This document shows positions 56,671 through 64,000 of a stretch of DNA of 64,000 nt, piece by piece. Both the position numbers and the translations under genes were made by a program. The DNA is from Terriglobia bacterium. GTDB lineage: Bacteria; Acidobacteriota; Terriglobia; Terriglobales; Acidobacteriaceae. Below the pieces are notes generated by a model that was given only the letters and a program-made list of their open reading frames with translations, was not told where the DNA came from and ran no database searches. The DNA is taken from assembly GCA_020072845.1 (NCBI GenBank), contig JAIQGF010000002.1:157638-221637 (forward strand), in the 5' to 3' direction. How positions within the stretch are numbered: the stretch's first letter is position 1; each line of letters starts with the position of its first letter.

Positions 56671-56733
56671 CCACCCTGTCGCTCCCTTCGACTGCGCTCA
56701 GGGCAGGCTCACCCGCGAGCGACACGGGTGGGC
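56671..56733. repeat. REP-like composite encoding a protein C-terminus
   Basis: CCACCCTGTCG, CCCTTCGACTGCGCTCAGGG and CACCCG...CGGGTGGGCC follow one another. The right part encodes the last residues of the radical SAM protein (LAHPCRSRVSLP) and contains its stop codon. Same unit families as 5193-5212, 24,165-24,192 and 61,620-61,700. Confidence 0.6.
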
Positions 56734-58107
56734 CAACCCCGAAAATCGTTTTGTTTGAAAGCGTGGGCCAGCCCCCGATGTTGCGTCACGAACCGCCAAG
56801 TCCGCCGGCGACGCTTGTTGTACGGCGGCCTGCTTGTGCTTCCACCAGGAATAGCCATACGCCAGGTTCAACGGCAATGTCCACCAGATCTGAACTGATG
56901 AACGCGACAGCCGCTTTGCCATACTTCGAAGAGAGTAAAAACGGCCATTCGCGTATCGAAAACCGGCCAGGAGTTCTGCCCGGCTCATGCGCTTCGGTTG
57001 GTAGACCACCTCGCTGCGGCTGTTATAGCGGCGCCAGTCGCGCGTCAAGATGCGTCCTTCCGCCTCCAGCTTTCGAAACAGGGGCGTACCGGGAAATGGA
57101 GTGAGAATGTTGAAGGTCGCATTCTGGACGCCCGTTTCCTCCAGGAAATCCAGGGTGTCCTCAAAGATCTCGGGCGGGTCGTGGTCAAAGCCAAAAACCA
57201 CCCCCGCTTGCACCGCGATTCCGTGGGCATGGATGCGGTCGATAATCCGAGCATAGTCTCCGACCCGGTTGAACCCCTTTTTCACTTCCGACATGCTTGC
57301 TTGGGAAATCGACTCCAGTCCCAGGAACAACTGCTTGCACCCGCTACGAGCTGCCGCTTCCAGGAAGGCATCATCCCGGCCCGCTTGAATACTGGCTTGG
57401 CTGCTCCACCACTTTCGATAGGGAGCGATGGCGCGAAATAGTTCCTTGGCGTACTCCATGTCCCCGGCGATGTTGTCGTCCCAAAAGATGATTACTTTCC
57501 CGTTGAACGAGGCATACTCCGCCGCGACTTCGGCTACGGGCCGCTTGCGAGTGCCCTGGCCATACATCACAGCAATGGTGCAGAAGTCGCAGCGGTGGGG
57601 ACATCCGCGAGTGGCAAAGAGAACGCCGCCGGTATGGTCACGCCGGTGAAATAGCGACTTGCGGGCCATGGGAATACCGGCGAGAGACGGCGCGCCGGCC
57701 GGCTGATACACACGAAGGTGGGAGCCCGCTACAAAATCGCTCAAGAACCGTTCCCACAACCCCTCGGCTTCTCCGATAAATATGACATCCGCGTTGCGGC
57801 TGGCCTCTTCCGGCAGCAGCGTTACATGAGGGCCGCCCATGGCCACACAGATGCCTCGCGACCGGAAGCGCATGGCAAGGTCATAAACGTGATAAGCGCT
57901 CGGTGTGTGAAAGGTAATGGCGACGACATCGACTTCCAGACTGCAGTCGATGGGTTCAGCCTCTTCGTCGATGTGAATCACATCCCAACCTGGAGGGACC
58001 CTGGCGGCTAGATACGGCATGGTGATCTGCTGAAAGTTCAGGAAACGCGCCTTGCGCACCGCGCGAATCTCCGGTGCGGAAGCGGTGATCAGCAGAAGTC
58101 TTGGCAT
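56698..58107 (-). CDS. B12-binding-domain radical SAM enzyme
   Basis: 469 residues from MPRLLLITASAPEIRAVRKA; the longer upstream frame is non-conserved repeat-rich sequence. A cobalamin-binding-type Rossmann domain (about 1-150: VDVVAITFHTPSAYHVYDLA, MGGPHVTLLPEEA) precedes the radical SAM core with the 4Fe-4S motif CPHRCDFC, GKVIIFWDDNIAGD and LFLGLESISQASM. The C-terminal region (RRYNSRSEVVYQPKRMSRAE) is DUF4070-like, as in hopanoid C-2 methylase HpnP and other lipid-tailoring enzymes. Likely a methylase or C-C-bond enzyme acting on a lipid or peptide; substrate unknown. The last 20 or so residues come from a REP repeat. Confidence 0.85.
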   Translation of the reverse strand: MPRLLLITASAPEIRAVRKARFLNFQQITMPYLAARVPPGWDVIHIDEEAEPIDCSLEVDVVAITFHTPSAYHVYDLAMRFRSRGICVAMGGPHVTLLPEEASRNADVIFIGEAEGLWERFLSDFVAGSHLRVYQPAGAPSLAGIPMARKSLFHRRDHTGGVLFATRGCPHRCDFCTIAVMYGQGTRKRPVAEVAAEYASFNGKVIIFWDDNIAGDMEYAKELFRAIAPYRKWWSSQASIQAGRDDAFLEAAARSGCKQLFLGLESISQASMSEVKKGFNRVGDYARIIDRIHAHGIAVQAGVVFGFDHDPPEIFEDTLDFLEETGVQNATFNILTPFPGTPLFRKLEAEGRILTRDWRRYNSRSEVVYQPKRMSRAELLAGFRYANGRFYSLRSMAKRLSRSSVQIWWTLPLNLAYGYSWWKHKQAAVQQASPADLAVRDATSGAGPRFQTKRFSGLAHPCRSRVSLP

Positions 58108-58329
58108 AGCAGCGTAAGTGAGTGCGACGCCGAAAATCGCGGCCACAGCCGGAAGGAATCGAGTATGGCAGGCACATTGCAACTGTAGCCGGGATGTGCG
58201 TTGCTTGGAGGTGACAATCTCGACCCTGCCCTCAGTGTGCTCCGCGCGCGGCGCGCGGCAGAATTCTGGCCCCGGGCGACTTCGGTGAGGTGGCCGGCGT
58301 GCCCTCAGCGCGCAGCGCGCAAGAGATTG
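58108..58329. other. gap without recognised gene
   Basis: About 220 bp upstream of the radical SAM gene. It contains GCGCGCGGCGCGCGG and GCGCGCAGCGCGC palindromic runs (about 58,243 and 58,304), but no ORF of quality. Confidence 0.35.
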
Positions 58330-58381
58330 AACAGCCGGGAACATCCTTGACAGTTTAGACCGGGGACATGCTTGACACTTT
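58330..58381. repeat. tandem IS-end-like repeat
   Basis: CGGGAACATCCTTGACAGTT and CGGGGACATGCTTGACACTT follow in tandem, 30 bp apart. Two directly repeated, slightly different copies of this kind are typical transposase-binding ends of IS elements. No transposase gene is adjacent, so this is a remnant. It lies directly upstream of the truncated Rhs gene. Confidence 0.5.
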
Positions 58382-58402
58382 TGGCTCCGGTTCCTTGAGG
58401 GG

Positions 58403-60013
58403 ATGGGGTGCAGGGGAAGGGGACGCATCACCGCTTACGTTTACGCCGCTGGGCGTAAAATTATTCGTGCCTACAGCTACCATTACCGCATCGAGATTTT
58501 GGGCACTAATTGCTCGAACTGCGGTTGGCAGTATTCCGGCTTCGATTTTCCCAACGCCGCAGGATATGCCGGGTACGTCATCCAGAACGGAGACAAACTG
58601 TACTTCCAGCAATGGCAGCAAAACGGGGCGCAGGGCGGAATGATGATCACCTTCTCTGACGCTTCCAATACCAATTGGTACACCTACGATCAGGACGGCC
58701 AGCAGATGAACAGCGACACCATCAGCAATACCAACCATCTGCGCCGGATTGACCTGAGCCAGTACGCCGGGAAAGCGATATCATCCATCAGCTTGCTGGC
58801 CGACGGCAACACCACGCCGGGGAGCAGCTGGCAGATTTTGTATAAGGACATCGCCCTGGTGAGCGCCGAGGGCACGGTGCGTCCGATTTACACGAATCAG
58901 AACACCGTCTCGCTGAACGTCTGGGGAACCTCCGGGTCGAGCCGGAGCTATCAGATCGATACCTGGGGAGGGGCAGGGCCCTATGTGGAGAACGCGCACT
59001 TTTACAGCGGCGATCACCTGGGTTCAGCGCGGCTGCTGACAGCGTGGGCTGGCGCCCCGGTTTGGTCAGGAACGTTTCTGCCCTATGGCGTTGAATGGAA
59101 CCCGACGGCCACCACGAACAACTACAAATTCACCGGCCAGGAGCACGATGCCGAGACCGGCGACAGTCTGACGGCGTTGGATCACTTCTGGTTCCGGCAG
59201 TACCGGGGCGGTCTGAGCCGCTGGATGAGTCCGGACCCAGCGGGGCTGGCGGCGGTGGATTTGTCCAATCCGCAGTCCCTGAACCGGTATGCGTATGTGA
59301 TGAACAACCCGACCGGCTCGGTCGATCCCTTAGGCCGCGATGGAGTCAAGATCCAAGAGGAAGCTCCCTCTTGCGCCGGTGCAGGTTGTGTAATCTTCGG
59401 CTATGACATTTTTGACGCAATACAGGGGAGGGTGCCTGGCTTGTCTTGGAGCTTCGATTCGGGCGGCGGGACGAGCATTTCGTTCATGCCACCATCGCCA
59501 TTCCAGTGGAGGTATTCGGGGTCGCTCTATGGGAGGCAGTACGATCCACCACCGTTTGCCAGTTGGGATGAGTACGCCGATTGGAGAACGGGGATTGCTG
59601 CTCTACCCGAGAGTCAAGTGTTTGCAGCCTTTGAAGTTATCTGCCGCAATCAAGGGTGCGACCCCAATCATCCATTTGAAGTTGGGTGGATGAATTCAGC
59701 CCTTGTCTCTTCTGTGTGGTTACAGGATTCGAACGCCACTGTGAATCAGAGCAATCTCCAGGGTTTCTGGTCTGACCCTTTAACCTTCCTTCATAAAGAC
59801 CCATTGACAGGAGACGGGAGACCGTCTTGGTACTCGGGATTCTTTCTTGATACGCCACACCTCGTCGGCGGTCAGAGCATGGATGCACATATCGATCCAT
59901 TCGGACCTCTCAACCCCCTGCATTACTTGGTTCAGATGCCTGCCATGCTTTTCCCCTCCGGCCCTAGTCGTGGCGCAACGTGTTCTATCAACAGCGGCTG
60001 CACAATTCATTAG
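58403..60013 (+). pseudogene. 5'-truncated Rhs-repeat protein with variable C-terminus
   Basis: The 536-codon frame encodes only the end of an Rhs/YD-repeat protein: YSGDHLGSARLLTAWAGAPV, FLPYGVEW, YKFTGQEHDAETGDSLTALD, and the core SRWMSPDPAG...LNRYAYVMNNPTGSVDPLG (about 230-312). The hundreds of upstream YD repeats are missing. The first 30 residues read as out-of-context sequence next to an IS-like remnant. After DPLG a 220-residue unique C-terminus follows, rich in Trp, Pro and Asp, the position of the toxin domain in Rhs effectors. No known toxin motif recognised. Marked pseudogene because of the lost N-terminus, though the reading frame is intact. Confidence 0.75.
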
Positions 60014-60030
60014 GTGGGAGGGATGCGTAG

Positions 60031-60624
60031 GTGGGAGAGATGCGAATGATCCCAATTGAACCATTTCAGGCGCGAGCTCGGTGGCTGAACTGCTTGGCTA
60101 CAGCGGGGGCGAGTGCCAGCTTGTCGAGTTTAAATTTTCGGCGCGTCAGACGAGTTGTCCACGTCGTACTATTGTTGCTCGCTGTGACAGCTTTGGCAGC
60201 ACCACCGCAGCCCCAGCCGGCAATTACAATCCTGTTCGTGGATTTCAAAACAGGCAAGCCGATAAAGGACTTGAGCGTGGTCGTGACCTTATGGAACGGG
60301 ACCGACCTCGGCGTGGCGCATGCCGAGAAGACGGTCGTATCCGAAATGAACATGAAGACGGACAAGAGCGGAACAGTCACTGTCCGTCTTACTGTGCCAC
60401 TGCCGGACCATCTGAACATTTTCGCAGGTGATCTAGCCGCTGCCGTTTCTCCACGCTTTTCTCCGCGTGAGGTGCTTGACGTCGGAGGCTTCTGGCAACC
60501 GGCTCCACAGTTGGACGGCAAAGCTGCGATGTCTCCTATGTCCGGATCACGCACACCGGGGCAAATCGTTATATTGAACAAAAAGCTCACAGCCTGGGAC
60601 AAAACTCGCAAGGAATTTCCGTAG
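60031..60624 (+). CDS. secreted beta-sandwich-type protein A
   Basis: 197 residues from the ATG at 60,031, but the signal-peptide-like segment begins only near residue 36 (FRRVRRVVHVVLLLLAVTAL ends in AAPPQ), so a later start is possible. The mature part begins AITILFVDFKTGKPIKDLSV and has a Thr/Val-rich Ig-like pattern (KTDKSGTVTVRLTVPLPD). It shares this layout with the next gene. Directly downstream of the Rhs tail: candidate immunity or accessory protein. Confidence 0.65.
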   Translation: MGEMRMIPIEPFQARARWLNCLATAGASASLSSLNFRRVRRVVHVVLLLLAVTALAAPPQPQPAITILFVDFKTGKPIKDLSVVVTLWNGTDLGVAHAEKTVVSEMNMKTDKSGTVTVRLTVPLPDHLNIFAGDLAAAVSPRFSPREVLDVGGFWQPAPQLDGKAAMSPMSGSRTPGQIVILNKKLTAWDKTRKEFP

Positions 60625-60738
60625 TAGACAATGGGCCGGCTCAACAATGCCGGAACAGGAAGACTCCCGCTCCACCTCGTCAATGCGGTTTTTGTACCGT
60701 AGGGGGCTGGCCCTCGATAAGAGCGAAGGCGTTGTCAA

Positions 60739-61302
60739 GTGACACGTAACCGGTTCGGTGTGCTAGGACCGAGAGATATTCCGTTTAGCCAATCACAGGT
60801 TCTAGCCAAGCCACTCAGGGCGACAAAGTTCGCGCGTCAGCTTTTCGCAGCTGCGTTGGCCGCCGCTCTATTATCAACGTGCTTTGGCCAGGCCAATAGT
60901 ACGATTATCGTCCGGGTCCTAAATGCGAAGAATCGCAAGCCATTGAAAGGGACAATCGTCTATCTCCTCGACCCAAACAAGCTGACTAGGGCTGGAGAAC
61001 GCTACCGGGGGCAGAACCCCGCGGTTGCATCTGGCGTGACGGATGCTCATGGCGTTGCAGTCCTCAATCTCTCGCAACCGGCTCCCGAAGGGATCGTACC
61101 CCACTATGGCGACATCCTGGATGTCGACCAGTGCATGCCGATCATGACGATTTCGATCGCTGAGATTTTGAAAACCGGGGTAGTGGGACCAAACAAGTGT
61201 GCGCGCGACCATTTTAGATATACCGGAGTGCCGAAGCCTGGGGAGTTGGTGTTGTTTGGGAAGCCTGTGTCTACATGGGAAAGATTGAAACGTTCGGAAT
61301 AA
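60739..61302 (+). CDS. secreted beta-sandwich-type protein B
   Basis: 187 residues. An N-terminal extension, then a signal-peptide-like segment (ARQLFAAALAAALLSTCFGQ; STC-F is not a clean lipobox). The mature part starts STIIVRVLNAKNRKPLKGTI, parallel to protein A (VDFKTGKPIKDLSVVV), followed by GVTDAHGVAVLNLSQPAPEG. Two Cys in the second half (DQCMPIM, NKCARDHF) could form a disulfide. Second of two related genes behind the Rhs fragment; function unknown. Confidence 0.65.
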   Translation: MTRNRFGVLGPRDIPFSQSQVLAKPLRATKFARQLFAAALAAALLSTCFGQANSTIIVRVLNAKNRKPLKGTIVYLLDPNKLTRAGERYRGQNPAVASGVTDAHGVAVLNLSQPAPEGIVPHYGDILDVDQCMPIMTISIAEILKTGVVGPNKCARDHFRYTGVPKPGELVLFGKPVSTWERLKRSE

Positions 61303-61310
61303 CGTGAAGT

Positions 61311-61672
61311 GCTCATCATCCGAGGCGGGTGGCCAGGAGGCTGTTGCGAAAAAAGCGAACTCGGCCCGGTCAAGGAGAATTGTTCGACGCGACGGTGGAT
61401 CATTTCTGGCAGCGACGGTTCTACGATTTCAACCAATGGAGCGCGCGCAAGCAGAGCGAGAAGCTGCGCTACATGCACCGCAATCCGGTGAGGCGCGGGT
61501 TGGTGAGCGCGCCGGGCTATGGGCTTGGAGCAGCTTTCGGTGGTACGCTTGCGCGGAAGCCGGTGTGGTGAAGGTGAATGATTGGCCGACTACGGTGAAG
61601 CATGTGGGCGCAAGCAGCGCTTTTGCCCACCCTTCGAAAACCGCGAAGGGTGGGCCACCCACATTCGGGTAG
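61311..61672 (+). pseudogene. REP-associated tyrosine transposase (RAYT) remnant
   Basis: Only the C-terminal part of a Y1/IS200-like RAYT remains. One frame gives LFDATVDHFWQRRFYDFNQW and KLRYMHRNPVRRGLV; the continuation LWAWSSFRWYACAEAGVVKV is in another frame, so a frameshift lies near 61,520. The HUH and catalytic Tyr region is absent. RAYTs mobilise REP palindromes, and GGGTGGGCC-type palindromes follow immediately at 61,620. Confidence 0.85.
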
Positions 61673-61740
61673 GGATGGAAGGGTGGGCCACGCGCCAGGA
61701 CCGAGCCGCGTAGCTCGGCCCTTTCTGTCGGCAAGAGCGC
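61620..61740. repeat. REP palindromes next to the RAYT remnant
   Basis: GCCCACCCTTCGAAAACC with CGCGAAGGGTGGGCCACCC (61,627-61,665), a second half-unit GAAGGGTGGGCCACGCG (about 61,678-61,696), then CCGAGCCGCGTAGCTCGG (about 61,703-61,720). The CCCACCC/GGGTGGG unit recurs in kdsA, at the end of higA and at the end of the radical SAM gene. Confidence 0.75.
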
Positions 61741-61778
61741 CCAACAAACCTCGCGCTTGCTACGGCCTTAAACTGCAA

Positions 61779-64000
61779 TCACGGAGTGACCGTCAGCGTT
61801 GCACTCTGCATCCCGCCGTTGATGGATGCAGAGATGCTTGGCGTTCGGATCGCTGTGACCACCTTGCTGGTCACCGTAAAGGTGGCCGTGGTCGCGCCCG
61901 ATGCCACGGTCACGCTGGCCGGAACTGTGGCCCAAGCCGTGTTAGAACTTAGCAGTGTCACTTTTCTTTGCGCGGTCGTGCCCGCCGCGGCGCCATTCAG
62001 AGTAATGGTGGCGATCGAATTCGCCGAGCCTCCCTTCACGCTGGACGGGTTCAGGGTTATTGCGGTTACCATTAGCGGATTCACCGTCAGCGTTGCGGTA
62101 GCCGATCCGTTCAAGGTCGCGGTAATCACGGAACTGGCCACGGTGGCCGCTACGAGAGACTTCACCGTGAACGTCGCCGTGGTTGCGCCCGACGCCACGG
62201 TCACGCTGGCCGGAACGGTGGCCGCAGCCGTGTTACTGCTGGTCAGCGTTACTGTCCTTTGCGACGTCGAGCCCGCCGCAGGAACCGTCAAGGTCACGGT
62301 TCCAATTGAATTGCTTCCCCCCACCACGCTGGCCGGGCTCAGGCTCAGAGACTGTACTGCAGCGGGCGGCGTAACCGTAAGCGCAACACTTAGGCTGCTT
62401 CCGTTAAGCGTTGCAGAGATATTCGCCACAGTAGGTACTAAGACCGCCAGACTGGTCACGGTAAAGGTTTTCGTGGTTGCCCCTGCCGTAAAGGTCACGC
62501 TGGCCGGAACGGTCGCCGCCGCGGTGTTATCGCTCGCTAGCGTTACGGTTCTTTGCGCAGTCGTTCCTGCCGAAGGAGCATTTAACGTTATCGTCCCGGT
62601 TGCACTGGTGGTTCCGCCAACAACACTCGTCCGGTTCAGGGTAAGGGCGGTAATCAAGAACGGATTCACAGCCAACGTCGCGGTAGCCGATCCGAACAAT
62701 GTCGCGGTTATGACCGAGTTGGTTGCCGTGCTCACCACCTTGGACGTAACCGTGAACGTGGCCGTGGTCGCGCCCGCTGCCACGGATACGCTGGCCGGAA
62801 CCGTAGCCGCAGCCGTGTTGCCGCTCGACAGTGTTACTGTCGTCGTGACCGCCGCAGGAGCATTCAACGTCACTGTTCCCGTCGAATTCGCCGATCCTCC
62901 CACTACGCTGGCCGGACTCAGCGTCAGAGACTGAACTGAAACAACAGTAGCAACCACCAGCGTGACGTTGGCGGTATGCGTCAAGCTCCCGCTGACGCCG
63001 GTGAATGTGAGTGTATAGGTACCGGTCGGGGTGCTGGCGCTGGTCGTCACCGACAGGGTTGACGTCGAGGTGGCCGGATTGGGCGAGAAGCTGCCGTTGG
63101 CGCCGGTCGGCAGGCCGCTCACGCTGAGGGTCACTTGCCCGGTGAAGCCATTCGTCGGAGTGACTGTGGCGGTATAGCTGGTCGGGCTGCCCGGTACAAC
63201 CGTTTGGCTCGCGGGCGAACCGGTTAGCGTGAAGTCTGGCGCGGTGACGACAAGCGTCACGGTCGTGGTGTGCGTCAGGCTGCCACTGACGCCAGTGATG
63301 GTCAGCGTATATGAACCGGCCGGCGTGGTCGTCGCGTCCGTGGTTACCGAAAGGGTCGAGGTCGATGTCGCCGGGTTGGTGTTGAAGCTGCCGCCCGCGC
63401 CGGTCGGCAGGCCGCTCACGCTCAGCGTGACCTGGCCCGCGAAGCCGTTCGTCGGGTTGATCGTGACGCCGTAGCTAGTCGGGTTCCCTCGAGCCACGGT
63501 CTGGCTTGCGGGCGTGGGACTCAGCGTGAAGTCTGGCGCGGTGACGACAAGCGTCACGGTCGTGGTGTGCGTCAGGCTGCCACTGACGCCAGTGATGGTC
63601 AGCGTATATGAACCGGCCGGCGTGGTCGCCGCGTCCGTGGTTACCGAAAGGGTCGAGGTCGATGTCGCCGGGTTGGTGTTGAAGCTGCCGCCCGCGCCCG
63701 TCGGCAGGCCGCTCACGCTCAACGTGACCGCGCCGGTGAAGCCGTTCGTCGGGTTGATCGTCAAGGGGTAGCTCCCCGACGCGCCTTGCACTACCGTTTG
63801 GCTGGCCGGAATCGCGCTCAGCGAGAAGTCCGGGGGTGCTGTAACGTTTAACGTAAATGTAGTCGTGCGACTGACCGAACCAGCAGTCGCCGTCACCGTA
63901 ATTGGTGCCGTACCTAAAGGAGCCGAAGTGCCGGCACTAATCGTCAAGGTCGTGCCGCACGTTGGCGAACAACCCGCCGGGTTGAAGGATGCCGTTACTC
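61779..64000 (-). CDS. giant Ig-repeat surface protein, 3' part
   Basis: At least 740 codons, open to the right edge of the window (upstream reading continues as VTASFNPAGCSPTCGTTLTI). Two repeat classes of Ig-like, Ser/Thr/Val-rich domains. Type 1, about 98 residues (PDFTLSPTPASQTVARGNPT, TSTSTLSVTTDATTTPAGSY), occurs three or more times toward the N-terminal side. Type 2, about 95 residues (SPASVVGGS, TLNAPAAGTTAQRTVTL, AATVPASVTVASGATTATF), occurs five times toward the C-terminus. No sortase or PEP-CTERM-like anchor at the end. Likely an exported adhesin or matrix protein. Confidence 0.85.
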   Translation of the reverse strand, partial: VTASFNPAGCSPTCGTTLTISAGTSAPLGTAPITVTATAGSVSRTTTFTLNVTAPPDFSLSAIPASQTVVQGASGSYPLTINPTNGFTGAVTLSVSGLPTGAGGSFNTNPATSTSTLSVTTDAATTPAGSYTLTITGVSGSLTHTTTVTLVVTAPDFTLSPTPASQTVARGNPTSYGVTINPTNGFAGQVTLSVSGLPTGAGGSFNTNPATSTSTLSVTTDATTTPAGSYTLTITGVSGSLTHTTTVTLVVTAPDFTLTGSPASQTVVPGSPTSYTATVTPTNGFTGQVTLSVSGLPTGANGSFSPNPATSTSTLSVTTSASTPTGTYTLTFTGVSGSLTHTANVTLVVATVVSVQSLTLSPASVVGGSANSTGTVTLNAPAAVTTTVTLSSGNTAAATVPASVSVAAGATTATFTVTSKVVSTATNSVITATLFGSATATLAVNPFLITALTLNRTSVVGGTTSATGTITLNAPSAGTTAQRTVTLASDNTAAATVPASVTFTAGATTKTFTVTSLAVLVPTVANISATLNGSSLSVALTVTPPAAVQSLSLSPASVVGGSNSIGTVTLTVPAAGSTSQRTVTLTSSNTAAATVPASVTVASGATTATFTVKSLVAATVASSVITATLNGSATATLTVNPLMVTAITLNPSSVKGGSANSIATITLNGAAAGTTAQRKVTLLSSNTAWATVPASVTVASGATTATFTVTSKVVTAIRTPSISASINGGMQSATLTVTP
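63229..63780. repeat. 294-bp tandem duplication inside the Ig-repeat gene
   Basis: Two consecutive type-1 Ig domains are almost identical at DNA level over about 250 bp (period 294 bp, 98 codons), while neighbouring domains differ. This shows recent duplication or gene conversion and a potential for length variation. Confidence 0.8.

Noticed and set aside
61786..62934. 382-codon plus-strand frame opposite the Ig-repeat gene
   Set aside because: Val/Ala-rich mirror image of the repeat protein; no start signals or motif.

Overview
The window looks like the chromosome of a high-GC, LPS-bearing (Kdo-making) Gram-negative bacterium, most likely an acidobacterium of the Terriglobia/Koribacter type. 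That placement is inferred from gene style, Kdo synthesis, very abundant intergenic palindromes and secreted TPR, Rhs and Ig-like proteins; no rRNA is present to settle it. No tRNA, rRNA or CRISPR array was seen.

1-5.9 kb (minus strand) is the translation operon infC-rpmI-rplT-pheS-pheT, followed by a Tat-exported HisC-like aminotransferase that runs off the left edge. infC appears to start at AUC behind a perfect AGGAGG, and PheT lacks the usual tRNA-binding OB domain.

5,928-20,416 is a complete 14.5-kb Mu-like transposable element. It has TG...CA ends, a 5-bp target duplication (GTCGT on both sides) and arrays of a 19-bp end repeat. Its right half (plus strand) is a transposition module: divergent repressor, CII-like protein, detached HTH protein, MuA-like DDE transposase, MuB-like ATPase, GemA-like protein, possible glucosaminidase and a strong terminator. 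Its left half (minus strand) has a tape-measure protein, a tail-tube-like protein and a few small genes. No terminase, portal, capsid or protease gene is recognisable.

20.5-45.5 kb is host chromosome: pyrG, three Kdo genes (kdsA, kdsD, kdsC), proS, a class A PBP, a very large Lhr helicase, an L,D-transpeptidase, an acyl-CoA dehydrogenase, a PilZ protein and several secreted or membrane proteins of unknown role. Gaps are often filled by low-complexity hairpins, each gap with its own sequence family. Related palindromes also sit in frame inside conserved genes (kdsA, lhr, probably kdsC).

45.7-53.2 kb is the most intriguing host locus. It holds a sigma-54 activator, a dyad and a near-consensus sigma-54 promoter, then a small basic peptide carrying twelve tandem NSPL(S) repeats. 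Convergent to it lies an operon for a three-GAF HlyD protein, a HlyD lipoprotein and a PqqD-M50 protease-HlyD fusion. Together they suggest a regulated system for making, processing and exporting a repeat peptide.

53.4-64 kb is accessory: STAS and TPR proteins, a higBA-type toxin-antitoxin pair with a palindromic operator, a B12-binding radical SAM enzyme, an IS-like remnant, a 5'-truncated Rhs protein followed by two related secreted proteins, a broken REP-associated transposase beside REP palindromes, and the 3' part of a giant Ig-repeat surface protein.
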